This document shows, in pieces, positions 16,680 to 25,224 of a stretch of 64,000 nucleotides of DNA (within the stretch, counting starts at the first letter, position 1; every line of letters starts with the position of its first letter). The translations under genes were made by a program, and so were the position numbers. The notes beneath the pieces are model-generated. The model did no database searches. It saw only the letters and a list, made by a program, of their open reading frames with translations, and was not told the DNA's origin. Origin of the DNA: JADYZU01 sp964540965 (GTDB taxonomy: Bacteria > Pseudomonadota > Alphaproteobacteria > Rhodobacterales > Rhodobacteraceae); assembly GCA_964540965.1 (NCBI GenBank), contig CAZIOT010000009.1:62001-126000 (forward strand), read 5' to 3'.

Positions 16680-19121
16680 ATGACCGAGACCGAGATCGCC
16701 GCGCTGGTCGATGCGATGACGCTGGACGAACAGGTGGCGCTGCTGTCGGGCGCCGATTTCTGGTCGGTGGCGGGGAACGCCCGGCTGGGCATCGGCGAGC
16801 TGCGCGTCACCGACGGCCCGAACGGCGCCCGCGGCGGCGGATCGCTGACCGGCGGCGTCACCGCGGCGGCCTTTCCGGTCGGCATCGCGCTGGGCGCAAG
16901 CTGGGATCCGGCACTGGCCGAGGCGGTGGGCGCCGCCCTTGCGGCCGAGGTCAGGTCGAAGGGCGCGCATATGTCGCTGGCCCCGACGGTGAACATCCAT
17001 CGTTCGGTGACGAACGGCCGCAATTTCGAATGCTATTCCGAGGATCCGGAACTGACCGCCGCCCTCGCCGTCGGCTATGTACGCGGCCTGCAGGGGCAGG
17101 GTGTCGGCGCGACGATCAAGCATTTCGCCGGCAACGAATCGGAAATTGAGCGCACCACCATCGATTCCGAGATCGGCGAGCGCGCCTTGCGCGAAATCTA
17201 CCTGCGCCCGTTCGAGGATGCGGTGAAACTGGCCGGGACATGGGGGGTCATGTCCTCCTACAACAAGCTGAATGGCACCTATACCGCGGAAAACCCGTGG
17301 CTTTTGACCACGGTGCTGCGCGGCGACTGGGGCTATGACGGGATCGTCATGTCCGACTGGTTCGGCTCTCGCAGCACGGCGCCGACGGTCAATGCCGGGC
17401 TGGATCTGGAAATGCCGGGGCCGACGCGCGACCGCGGCGCGAAACTGGTCGCCGCGGTGCAGGCGGGCGAGGTCGGCGCCGCTACGGTGCGCGAGCGGGT
17501 GCTGAACATGCTGCGGGTCATGGCGCGGACCGGGGCGCTGCGCGACCTGACGCCGCGGGTCGAGGTCGCCGATGACCGCCCGGAAACCCGCGCCCTGATC
17601 CGCCGCGCCGGGGCAGCGGGGACGGTGCTGCTGACAAACGACGGGCTGCTGCCGCTGGGAGAAAACCCCGGACGCATCGCCGTCATCGGGCCGAATGCTG
17701 CGGTGGCGCAGGTGATGGGCGGCGGCTCGGCGCAGCTGAACCCGCACTACACGGTGTCGCCGTTGCAGGGGCTGACCGCCCGCTATGGCGCCGAAAACGT
17801 CAGCCATGCGCCGGGCTGCACCAACCATCGCTGGGAACCCGTCCTGCAAGGGCCGTTGCACGCCGAATATTTCGACAACCTGCATTTCGGCGGTGCCCCG
17901 GCGCATGTCGAGGAGATGCCCGACGGCAACCAGTTCATCATCGTGCCGGGCGGCGGCAAGGTCGCCCCGGACGGCTTCAGCCTGCGGGTCAGTGGCAGGT
18001 TCCGCCCGGCGGAGTCGGGTCTGCACCGTGTCGGCATTGCCGCCACCGGCCCGGCGCGGGTGTTCGTCGACGGCAGGCTTGTCGCCGATGCCAGCCTGTG
18101 GACCAAGGGCCGCACCTTCTTTGAAGAGGGCTGCGACGAGGTGGTGGGCGAGGTGGCGCTGACCGCCGGGCAGGATCATGCCGTGGTGCTGGAAATGACC
18201 GCGCGGCGCGGCGACAACCTGCAATTCAGCGCCTTCCGGCTGGGCATCGGCCTGCCCCTGGGCGATGCGGCGATCGCGCAGGCGGCGCAGGTGGCTGCCG
18301 GGGCCGATGTCGCCGTGGTCTGCATCGGCCGCAACGGCGAATGGGATACCGAGGGCAGCGACCTGCAGGGCATCGCCCTGCCCGGCCGGCAGGACGAACT
18401 GGTTGCCGCCGTCATCGCCGCCAATCCGCGCACCGTTGTCGTGCTGCAAACCGGCGGGCCGGTGGAATTGCCGTGGATGGGCGATGCGGCGGCGGTGCTG
18501 CAGGCGTGGTATCCGGGGCAGGAATGCGGCAATGCCATCGCCGATGTGCTGTCGGGCGAGACCGAGCCGGGCGGCCGCCTGCCCCAGACCTTTCCCCGCC
18601 GCTGGGCCGACAATCCGGCGCAAAGCCAGGATCCCGAGGTCTATCCCGGCCTGAACGGCAAGGTGCGCTATGAGGAAGGCGTATTCATCGGCTATCGCCA
18701 CTATCAGCGCCACGGCATCGCACCGATGTTCGCCTTCGGGCATGGCCTGTCCTACACGGGGTTCGACCTGCAACTCCTGTCTGCCGAGGCCTCGGGCACC
18801 GGCGTTCGCGTCACCGCGCGGCTGACCAATACCGGCGCCCGCGCCGGGTCCAGCGTGGTGCAGCTTTATGTGGGCGAGGACCGGCCGGCCCTGCCGCGCC
18901 CGGCGATGGAGCTGAAGGCGTTCCGCAAGCTGGCGCTTGATCCGGGCGAGGCGGCCGAGATCGGTTTCGACCTTGGCCCGCGCGCCTTTGCCCATTGGAA
19001 CGAGGCCGCGCGGCAGTGGCGGGTGACGGGCGGTTCCTTCACCCTGTCGCTGGGCCTGTCGGCCGAGGATATCCGCGGCCGGGCCGCGGTCAGGGTCGCC
19101 GACTGGACCGGCGCGCCTTGA
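16680..19121 (+). CDS. GH3 beta-glucosidase-type enzyme with inserted PA14 domain
   Basis: 813 residues. The GH3 N-terminal barrel holds LRVTDGPNGARGG, IKHFAGNESEIERTT and the nucleophile D226 in GIVMSDWFG. The alpha/beta sandwich domain is interrupted at about residues 390-540 by a PA14-like beta domain (LHAEYFDNLHFGG, RVFVDGRLVADASLWTKG), resumes with VVVLQTGGPVELPW, and ends in a fibronectin-III-like domain. No signal peptide, so it should act in the cytoplasm on imported glycosides. Start at ATG 16680 is the first residue of the conserved helix; an ATG at 16646 is possible. It overlaps the epimerase gene (TTGA). Confidence 0.92.
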   Translation: MTETEIAALVDAMTLDEQVALLSGADFWSVAGNARLGIGELRVTDGPNGARGGGSLTGGVTAAAFPVGIALGASWDPALAEAVGAALAAEVRSKGAHMSLAPTVNIHRSVTNGRNFECYSEDPELTAALAVGYVRGLQGQGVGATIKHFAGNESEIERTTIDSEIGERALREIYLRPFEDAVKLAGTWGVMSSYNKLNGTYTAENPWLLTTVLRGDWGYDGIVMSDWFGSRSTAPTVNAGLDLEMPGPTRDRGAKLVAAVQAGEVGAATVRERVLNMLRVMARTGALRDLTPRVEVADDRPETRALIRRAGAAGTVLLTNDGLLPLGENPGRIAVIGPNAAVAQVMGGGSAQLNPHYTVSPLQGLTARYGAENVSHAPGCTNHRWEPVLQGPLHAEYFDNLHFGGAPAHVEEMPDGNQFIIVPGGGKVAPDGFSLRVSGRFRPAESGLHRVGIAATGPARVFVDGRLVADASLWTKGRTFFEEGCDEVVGEVALTAGQDHAVVLEMTARRGDNLQFSAFRLGIGLPLGDAAIAQAAQVAAGADVAVVCIGRNGEWDTEGSDLQGIALPGRQDELVAAVIAANPRTVVVLQTGGPVELPWMGDAAAVLQAWYPGQECGNAIADVLSGETEPGGRLPQTFPRRWADNPAQSQDPEVYPGLNGKVRYEEGVFIGYRHYQRHGIAPMFAFGHGLSYTGFDLQLLSAEASGTGVRVTARLTNTGARAGSSVVQLYVGEDRPALPRPAMELKAFRKLALDPGEAAEIGFDLGPRAFAHWNEAARQWRVTGGSFTLSLGLSAEDIRGRAAVRVADWTGAP

Positions 19122-20116
19122 CCCGCGTCCTTGTCACCGGCAGCGCCGGGTTCATCGGCTTTCACCTGTGCCGGCTCTTGCTGGCCGAGGGGATGACGGT
19201 TCTTGGTCTGGACGGGATGACCGATTACTACGACGTGGCGCTGAAACGGCAGCGCCACGCGATCCTGCGGCGCGAGCCGGGTTTTGCCGCGGTCGAGGCC
19301 ATGCTGGACGATCCCGCCGCCGCCGCTGCCGTCGCCGCCTTCCGGCCGGAAATCATCGTCCACCTCGCCGCGCAGGCCGGGGTGCGCTATTCGCTGGAAA
19401 ACCCGCGGTCCTATGTCGACAGCAATGTCACCGGCAGTTTCCTTGTGCTCGACTGGGCGCGGGCGGCGGGGGTGCGGCATCTGCTGATGGCCTCGACATC
19501 CTCGGTCTATGGCGCCAATCCCGGCCTGCCGTTCCGCGAAGCCGACAAGGCGGCGCTGCCGCTGACGATCTATGCCGCGACCAAGTCGGCGATGGAGGCG
19601 ATGGCCCATTCCTGGGCGCATGTGAATCGCGTGCCGGTGACCCTGTTCCGCTTCTTCACCGTCTACGGGCCCTGGGGGCGGCCCGACATGGCGTTGTTCA
19701 GGTTCACCGACGCAATCCTGTCGGACCGGCCGATCGACCTTTACAACGGCGGCCGCATGGCGCGCGATTTCACCTATGTCGCCGATCTGGTGCAGGCGAT
19801 CCGGCTGCTGATCGACAGGGTGCCCGGCGATGCCCCGGCGGTCGAGGGTGACAGCCTGTCGCCGGTGGCGCCCTGCCGGGTGGTCAATATCGGCAACGGC
19901 CAGCCGGTCGGGCTTGAGGATTTCGTCGCGGTGCTCGAGGACTGCCTGGGTCGCAAGGCGCAGCGCAACCTTCTGCCGATGCAGACCGGCGATGTGCCGG
20001 CGACCTGGGCCGACGTGACCCTGCTTGAACGGCTGACCGGCGCCCGGCCGCGCACCGCGCTGCGTGACGGTGTCGCCGCCTTTGTCGACTGGTTCCGCGA
20101 CTATTACCGCCGTTAG
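19118..20116 (+). CDS. NAD-dependent nucleotide-sugar epimerase, probably UDP-glucuronate 4-epimerase
   Basis: 332 residues. GSAGFIGFHLCRLLLAEG is the NAD-binding motif, STSSVYG supplies the catalytic serine and IYAATKSAMEAM the YxxxK pair. FFTVYGPWGRPDMALFRFT and DFTYVADLVQAI match the extended SDR group of UDP-glucuronate/galacturonate 4-epimerases. The only start that keeps the glycine-rich loop at the N-terminus is a TTG at 19118 inside the TTGA that ends the GH3 gene; no ATG or GTG fits. With UDP-glucose dehydrogenase nearby, a UDP-galacturonate supply route is likely. Confidence 0.88.
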   Translation: MTRVLVTGSAGFIGFHLCRLLLAEGMTVLGLDGMTDYYDVALKRQRHAILRREPGFAAVEAMLDDPAAAAAVAAFRPEIIVHLAAQAGVRYSLENPRSYVDSNVTGSFLVLDWARAAGVRHLLMASTSSVYGANPGLPFREADKAALPLTIYAATKSAMEAMAHSWAHVNRVPVTLFRFFTVYGPWGRPDMALFRFTDAILSDRPIDLYNGGRMARDFTYVADLVQAIRLLIDRVPGDAPAVEGDSLSPVAPCRVVNIGNGQPVGLEDFVAVLEDCLGRKAQRNLLPMQTGDVPATWADVTLLERLTGARPRTALRDGVAAFVDWFRDYYRR

Positions 20117-20120
20117 CGGT

Positions 20121-20813
20121 TCAGGCGCCGCGCGGGCGGGCCATGTCGCCCGACCCGTCCTCTTCGGGGCCAAGGCCATAGCTCATCCGCCGCATCTGGC
20201 CGATGACGCGCGCCATTTCGGCGTCGGACAGCACCGGCGGTTCGCCCAGGGCAAGGGCCGCGACATACATATGCGCCAGCGCCTCGACCTCGACCGCCAT
20301 CCACAGGGCCGATTCCGGGGTCTTGCCCAGGGCGATCTGGCCGTGCTGGCCCAGAAGGCAGGCCATCCGCCCGTCCAGCGCGGCCAGGGCGGCGTCCGAC
20401 AGCGCCTGCGTGCCGAAGGTGGCATAGGCGGCGCAGCGCAGGGTGGGGCCGCCCATCACGCCCACCATGTAGTGGAAGGCGGGAATGTCGCGGTGGTGGC
20501 AGGCGACGGCCGTGGCATGGGTCGAATGGCAATGCAGGACTGAATCGACATCCGCCCGCGCGCGCAGGATGTCGCGATGGAACCGCCATTCCGACGAGGG
20601 GCGCCTGCCGCCGGCATAGCTGCCGTCCCAGCCCATCTCCACGATGTCGCCGGGCTGCATCGCGTCATAGGGCATCGACGACGGGGTGACGAGAAAGCCC
20701 TCGCCAAAGCGGGCCGACAGGTTGCCGGCGGTGCCCTGATTGATGCCTCTGGCGTTCATCGCGCGGCAGGTGGCGACCATGCGAGCCCGCAGGTCCCGTT
20801 CCGCTTCGGTCAT
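20121..20813 (-). CDS. class II aldolase (L-fuculose/rhamnulose-phosphate aldolase family)
   Basis: 230 residues. The zinc-binding HxH is in SVLHCHSTHATAVA, with a further histidine in CLLGQHGQIALG; GINQGTAGNLSARFGEGFL and SSEWRFHRDILRARAD are the usual phosphate- and substrate-loop regions. The family splits deoxy-ketose 1-phosphates into dihydroxyacetone phosphate and an aldehyde. The ATG overlaps the kinase stop codon (ATGA), so kinase and aldolase act in sequence. It ends 4 bases from the convergent epimerase gene, with no terminator between. Which deoxy sugar is used cannot be told. Confidence 0.9.
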   Translation of the reverse strand: MTEAERDLRARMVATCRAMNARGINQGTAGNLSARFGEGFLVTPSSMPYDAMQPGDIVEMGWDGSYAGGRRPSSEWRFHRDILRARADVDSVLHCHSTHATAVACHHRDIPAFHYMVGVMGGPTLRCAAYATFGTQALSDAALAALDGRMACLLGQHGQIALGKTPESALWMAVEVEALAHMYVAALALGEPPVLSDAEMARVIGQMRRMSYGLGPEEDGSGDMARPRGA

Positions 20814-22078
20814 GCTGCCCCTCCGTGCCGGTATGCCTCTGCATAGCCGCTGAGGCCCGGCAGCGACAGGGGCGCCGCGTCCGTCAGGGCAAGGGGCGGC
20901 GCCTGTCCGGTGGCAAGGGCCGCGGCGCCCAGCGCGACGCCATAGGGTTCGGCATTGACCAGCGTGCGCCGGCCGGGCCGCAGCGCGGCGACCAGCGCGG
21001 CAAAGGCGGGGTCGCGCAGGAACGATCCGTCCAGCACCACCGGCAGGCCGGAGGCCAGCGCCTCGACCAGCGCCACGGTGTCAAGCGCGACGGTCAGGAC
21101 GGCAAGCGCGTGGCGTTCGGCCGCGGTCCTGGCCGCGCCGCCGGCGACCAGACGGTGCAGGGCGCGGGTATCGGCGCGGGCATCCGCCGGCTGCGGACCG
21201 GCGATGCGGGCATAGGTCCGCCCGCCCATGGCCAGCGCCCCGGCAAGAGGGTTTCCGGCGGGGTCGGCATTCAGGGTCAGCGGCTCGGCCATGGCCTGCG
21301 GGACGGCATCGGTCAGCGCGACGATCCATGTCCCGGTCGAGACGACGACCATCCCGGCCATCCCCGCCGCCTGATAGCGGTGAAACCCGGCCGAACTGTC
21401 ATGCGCCCCGGCATGGACGCGCAGCGGCGGCAGGCCGGCGCCGGGGCGCAGCGCGCCCAAGTCCGCGCCGGCATGGACCATCTCCGGCATCAGCCGCCCC
21501 CAGCCGCGCGCGGCGACGATGGGCGCCCAGCCCCGTCCCGGCGTCCACAGATGCGATTGCGCGGCAAGGGTAGAGGCCTCGCTGACCGCGGTGCCCGACA
21601 GCCGCCAGGCCCAATATTGCGGCACGCCAAGACAGTGGCGGGCGGCGACAAAATCCTGCGGCCGGGTGCGTTCGGCCAGCAGCAGCTGCCGCGCGGTATG
21701 GGTCATCCCCGGCATCACCGCACTGCCGCGGCTGGCGTAATCGCCGGCGAGCGCGGGATAATCCGCGACCTCAGCCGGGGTTGGCTGTTCGTAGTCGGCC
21801 ATCGGCAGGGCAAGGCCGTCGGCGCTGTCACCATCGCCGGTCAGCATGCCGGCGGCACCATGGCCGACGGCGATGACATGGCGCAGACCGTGGCGCCGGG
21901 CCAGCGCGGCCAGAGCGTCAGTCAGCCAGCGGTTCAGCCCGGCAAGGTCGTGATGCACCCATGGCGGGCCGGGCAGCACCGGGTTGGCGGTGGACAGCGT
22001 CTCCGCAATCCTGCCGTCGGCGGTGACGGCCGACAGTTTCACATTGGTCTTGCCGATATCCAGCACTGCGACAGCCAT
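20810..22078 (-). CDS. FGGY-family carbohydrate kinase (rhamnulokinase/fuculokinase type)
   Basis: 422 residues, a little short for the family. The ATP-binding phosphate-1 motif is VAVLDIGKTNVKLSAV at the N-terminus; the C-terminal half has VVVSTGTWIVAL and PVVLDGSFLRDP. Its start, GKTN rather than GTT/SS, is typical of the rhamnulokinase-like branch. Start at ATG 22078 from that motif. It is translationally coupled to the class II aldolase, giving the lower two steps of an L-fucose/L-rhamnose-like pathway. No matching isomerase or transporter is in the window. Confidence 0.88.
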   Translation of the reverse strand: MAVAVLDIGKTNVKLSAVTADGRIAETLSTANPVLPGPPWVHHDLAGLNRWLTDALAALARRHGLRHVIAVGHGAAGMLTGDGDSADGLALPMADYEQPTPAEVADYPALAGDYASRGSAVMPGMTHTARQLLLAERTRPQDFVAARHCLGVPQYWAWRLSGTAVSEASTLAAQSHLWTPGRGWAPIVAARGWGRLMPEMVHAGADLGALRPGAGLPPLRVHAGAHDSSAGFHRYQAAGMAGMVVVSTGTWIVALTDAVPQAMAEPLTLNADPAGNPLAGALAMGGRTYARIAGPQPADARADTRALHRLVAGGAARTAAERHALAVLTVALDTVALVEALASGLPVVLDGSFLRDPAFAALVAALRPGRRTLVNAEPYGVALGAAALATGQAPPLALTDAAPLSLPGLSGYAEAYRHGGAA

Positions 22079-22192
22079 GGCGCCCCCTTGCCGCCAACCT
22101 GCCGTGGCGCCGGCTGGCCGACAAGCGCGGCGTTCCCTTTTGCCGCGCGCCGTGCCACCTTGTGCCGGCAAGCCGCCTTGAAGGGGGATCGC

Positions 22193-22738
22193 ATGGCCGA
22201 GCCGGAGTTCGAGGTCACCTCGCTGACGCCGGCGCAGCGCGACCGGCTTTTGGGGCAGGTCTATGACGAATTGCGCGGGTTGGCGCATCGCATTCTGGCC
22301 CGCGACCGCGCCGGCGCCTTTGTCGCCCCGACCGAGCTGGTCAACGGCGCCGCGATCCGCATCATCGGCCAGCGCCGCATCTCGACCCGCGAACGCACGC
22401 ATTTCTTTGCCTTTTCGGCGCATGTCATGCGGCAGGTGCTGATCGACGAAATCCGCAAGGAACGCGCCGACAAGCGCGGCGGACCGAAAGTCACCCTCAT
22501 CACCGAGATCGCCGAAAGCGCCGCGCCCGAGGACAACGGCATCGACGCCGAGGCGATCCACGAGGCGTTGCAGAGACTGGCCGAGGTCGACTCCGATCTG
22601 GTCCGGCTGGTCGAGAAACGCTATTTCGCCGGGTTGACGCTGGAAGAGATCGCCGAGGCCGATGGGGTCTCGGTCTCGACGCTCAAGCGGCAATGGCGGG
22701 TGGCGCGGGCCTGGTTGCAGGACGCACTGTCGGGATAG
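22193..22738 (+). CDS. ECF-type RNA polymerase sigma factor (sigma-70_ECF group)
   Basis: 181 residues. Region 2 is GQVYDELRGLAHRILARDRA and the following HFFAFSAHVMRQVLIDEIRK; region 4 is the helix-turn-helix LTLEEIAEADGVSVSTLKRQ then WRVARAWLQDAL. The long linker (RADKRGGPKVTLITE) and HFFAFSAHVMRQVL are hallmarks of the group best known from planctomycetes and acidobacteria. The ATG is preceded by AAGGGGG. No anti-sigma factor or kinase adjoins it; the neighbours are sugar-kinase/aldolase genes upstream (opposite strand) and selD, whose stop lies 4 bases from its own. Confidence 0.9.
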   Translation: MAEPEFEVTSLTPAQRDRLLGQVYDELRGLAHRILARDRAGAFVAPTELVNGAAIRIIGQRRISTRERTHFFAFSAHVMRQVLIDEIRKERADKRGGPKVTLITEIAESAAPEDNGIDAEAIHEALQRLAEVDSDLVRLVEKRYFAGLTLEEIAEADGVSVSTLKRQWRVARAWLQDALSG

Positions 22739-22742
22739 GGCG

Positions 22743-23804
22743 TCACATTCCCAAGGCGACCCGCGCCCGCGGGGCATCCCCGGCGCGCGGCGCGGTCCGG
22801 CCGATCACCGCGGCCTCGGCAAAGCCGTGGCGTGCGAAGGTGGCCAGAACCTCGGCCACGGTATCCTTGGCGCAGGCGACCAGCAGCCCGCCCGAGGTCT
22901 GCGGATCGGTCAGAAGGGCGCGGGCCACGGGATCGAAATCTGCGGGCAGGTCGATCTCGCCGCCGTAGCTGGCCCAGTTGCGGCCCGAGGCGCCGGTGAC
23001 ATTGCCTGCCGCGGCAAGGGCGGCGGCACCGTCCAGCAGCGGCACCGCCGGCCAGTCGATCAGCACGTCCAGCCCGGCACCCCGCGCCATTTCCAGCGCA
23101 TGACCGCCCAGACCAAAGCCGGTCACATCGGTCATCGCATGGACGCCGGGCAGGCGGGCAAGGTCCGGCCCCGGCGTGTTCAGCCGGGTGGTGGTGTCGA
23201 TCATCCCTGCATAGCCGGCAGCATCCAGATTGCCCTTCTTCAACGCCGCCGACAGCACGCCGACGCCCAGCGGCTTGCCCAGCACCAGCACGTCGCCGGC
23301 CTGTGCCGCGGCATTGCGGCGGACCAGCGCCGGGTCGACAAGGCCCATCACGACAAGGCCATAGATCGGCTCGACCGAATCGATGGTATGGCCGCCGGCG
23401 ACCGGAATGCCGGCGGCGGCGCAGACCTCGGCCCCGCCCGACAGGATGCTGCCGATGGTTTCGACCGACAGCACGCTGACCGGCATCCCGACGATGGCCA
23501 GGGCCATGATCGGCGTGCCGCCCATGGCATAGACATCGGAAATGGCATTGGTCGCGGCGATGCGGCCGAAATCGCGCGGGTCATCCACCACCGGCATGAA
23601 GAAATCGGTGGTGGCGACCAGCGCCTGATGGTCGTTCAGCCGCCAGACGGCGGCGTCGTCGGCGGTCTCGATCCCGACCAGCAGCGCCTCGGGCACGGGC
23701 AGGGCGGGGGTGCCGCGCAGGATGCCCGACAGCACGCCGGGCGCAATCTTGCAGCCGCAGCCGCCGCCATGGGACAGGGAGGTGAGCCTTGGTTCGGAAG
23801 TCAT
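22743..23804 (-). CDS. selD: selenide, water dikinase (selenophosphate synthase)
   Basis: 353 residues. The N-terminal loop SHGGGCGCKIAPGVL carries the catalytic cysteine C16 and lysine K19; it is a cysteine form, not selenocysteine. TTDFFMPVVDDPRDFGRIAATNAISD is represented by its ATP/metal-binding pieces (TTDFFMPVVDDP and ATNAISDVYAMGG), and AGGHTID follows. It makes selenophosphate from selenide and ATP. The ATG side adjoins the end of mnmH with a 4-base overlap, so the product most likely feeds tRNA 2-selenouridine synthesis. No selA or selB lies in the window. Confidence 0.96.
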   Translation of the reverse strand: MTSEPRLTSLSHGGGCGCKIAPGVLSGILRGTPALPVPEALLVGIETADDAAVWRLNDHQALVATTDFFMPVVDDPRDFGRIAATNAISDVYAMGGTPIMALAIVGMPVSVLSVETIGSILSGGAEVCAAAGIPVAGGHTIDSVEPIYGLVVMGLVDPALVRRNAAAQAGDVLVLGKPLGVGVLSAALKKGNLDAAGYAGMIDTTTRLNTPGPDLARLPGVHAMTDVTGFGLGGHALEMARGAGLDVLIDWPAVPLLDGAAALAAAGNVTGASGRNWASYGGEIDLPADFDPVARALLTDPQTSGGLLVACAKDTVAEVLATFARHGFAEAAVIGRTAPRAGDAPRARVALGM

Positions 23805-24868
23805 GCGGGCCTCATGGTCTGGATCGTGGCGGCGATGGTGTCGGCAAGGGCTGGCAGGGTGGCCGGAGCAAGGCTGTCGGCCGCGATCTCGGTCACCAGC
23901 ACGGCCCAGCGGTCGCGGTGACGGTCATAGCGTGGGTCATAGTGGTGCTGCATCAGCCCGTCGGCAAGCGCGGCGAAATCCCCGGCCTCGGCCATGGCCA
24001 GCCAGCCGTCGATCCGGTCCTTCGGCTGATAGGGGCGCAACAGGTCGATCAGCGCCGCAAGTCGGGCGCCATCGGCGGCGACATCGGCATAGGCGCGGGT
24101 CAGGTAATCGGCCCGCGCGGCGCGCGGCACGGCAAGGGCGATGCGCGGCGCCGCCTTCATCGCCGCCCAAAGGCGCGGCGGCAGGCGCAGGTCGCCGACC
24201 TTGGCGCTTTCGGCCTCGACCACCACCGGGCGTGCGGGGTCAAGCGCGGCAAGCCGCAGCGCCAGCGCGGTTTCAAACCCGGTCTGCGCCGGCTGCGGCC
24301 CGATGGCGCCGAACACCGATCCGCGATGGTTCGCCAGCCCCTCGAGGTCGATGACCTGCACGCCGCGGGCCGGCAGCAGGTTGAGCAGTTCGGTCTTGGC
24401 CGACCCTGTATTGCCGTCCAGAACGATCACCGGCGCCCGCACCGGGGTCAGCGTCAGTTCGGTCAGCACCAGCTTGCGCCAGGCCTTGTAGCCGCCGGCA
24501 AGCGTTTCGACCCGCCAGCCGATCTGGCCCAGGATGGTGGCAAAGGAACCCGACCTTTGCCCGCCGCGCCAGCAATAGACCAGGGGCCGCCAACCGCCGG
24601 GCCGGTCGTAGAGCACGGTTTCGATATGCCGGGCGGCATTGCGCGCCACCAGTGCGGCGCCCAACTTGCGCGCGTCAAAGGGCGAGAGCTGCTTGTAGAT
24701 CGTGCCGACCCGCGCCCGTTCCGTATCGTCCAGCACCGGCAGGCTGAGGGCGCCGGGCAGATGGTCAAGCGCAAATTCCGCCGGCGCGCGCACGTCGATG
24801 ATGTCATCGAAACGATGCGCGGCCAGATCGGTGAGCGAGGAAAGAGAAACGGCCATGCCCTGCGGCAT
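23801..24868 (-). CDS. mnmH: tRNA 2-selenouridine synthase
   Basis: 355 residues (351 from a second ATG at 24856). An N-terminal rhodanese domain with DVRAPAEFALDHLPGA and the catalytic cysteine C99 in LVYCWRGGQRSGS is followed by a P-loop domain, VLDGNTGSAKTELLNLLP (GxTGSxKT type). The enzyme geranylates and then selenates 2-thiouridine at the wobble base of tRNAs for Lys, Glu and Gln, using selenophosphate. It sits directly before selD in the same operon, the standard pairing. Start is uncertain between the two ATGs; neither has a strong ribosome site. Confidence 0.94.
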   Translation of the reverse strand: MPQGMAVSLSSLTDLAAHRFDDIIDVRAPAEFALDHLPGALSLPVLDDTERARVGTIYKQLSPFDARKLGAALVARNAARHIETVLYDRPGGWRPLVYCWRGGQRSGSFATILGQIGWRVETLAGGYKAWRKLVLTELTLTPVRAPVIVLDGNTGSAKTELLNLLPARGVQVIDLEGLANHRGSVFGAIGPQPAQTGFETALALRLAALDPARPVVVEAESAKVGDLRLPPRLWAAMKAAPRIALAVPRAARADYLTRAYADVAADGARLAALIDLLRPYQPKDRIDGWLAMAEAGDFAALADGLMQHHYDPRYDRHRDRWAVLVTEIAADSLAPATLPALADTIAATIQTMRPA

Positions 24869-24898
24869 AGCCGTTCCGGGGCGCCGCCGGAAGCGGGC

Positions 24899-25144
24899 CT
24901 AACGGCGGACGGCGCGGCCGATCCAGATCAGGATGCAGGCGCCCAGCGCGCCGACGATCAGCTGCGGCAGCCAGTCCCGTTCGGCAGTGATCCCGGCCCA
25001 GCCAAGAACGACATTCAGCACCAGCGCGCCGACGATGCCCAGAATGATGTTCACGATCAGGCCGGTATCGGCCTTCATGATCATGCTCGCGATCCAGCCC
25101 GCCAGCCCGCCGATGATGATCGACAGGACAATCCCCAAACCCAT
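24899..25144 (-). CDS. GlsB/YeaQ/YmgE family small membrane protein
   Basis: 81 residues with three hydrophobic segments: LGIVLSIIIGGLAGWIASMI, IVNIILGIVGALVLNVVLGW and QLIVGALGACILIWIG. The glycine-rich pattern and TGLIVNIILGIVGA are diagnostic of the family once called transglycosylase-associated proteins. It is an inner-membrane protein of unknown function, often stress-induced in enterobacteria. Start at ATG 25144, preceded by GGAGGGG on the minus strand. It lies 30 bases upstream of mnmH and may be part of the same transcript. Confidence 0.9.
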   Translation of the reverse strand: MGLGIVLSIIIGGLAGWIASMIMKADTGLIVNIILGIVGALVLNVVLGWAGITAERDWLPQLIVGALGACILIWIGRAVRR

Positions 25145-25224
25145 GGTCCCCTCCGTCAGGTCAAATGCGGGGGGCAACGCGCGGGGCGGGCGGGCGGTTC
25201 CGCGGATTGTGCGAGGCGCAGCCA

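Noticed and set aside
15237..18995. Reading ugd as the end of a 1252-residue protein
   Set aside because: The upstream part is antisense of the GH3 gene; the true start is the ATG at 16556 before the Rossmann motif.
22743..23804. Selenocysteine at the SelD active site
   Set aside because: The codon at residue 16 reads as an ordinary cysteine, with no TGA in the frame.
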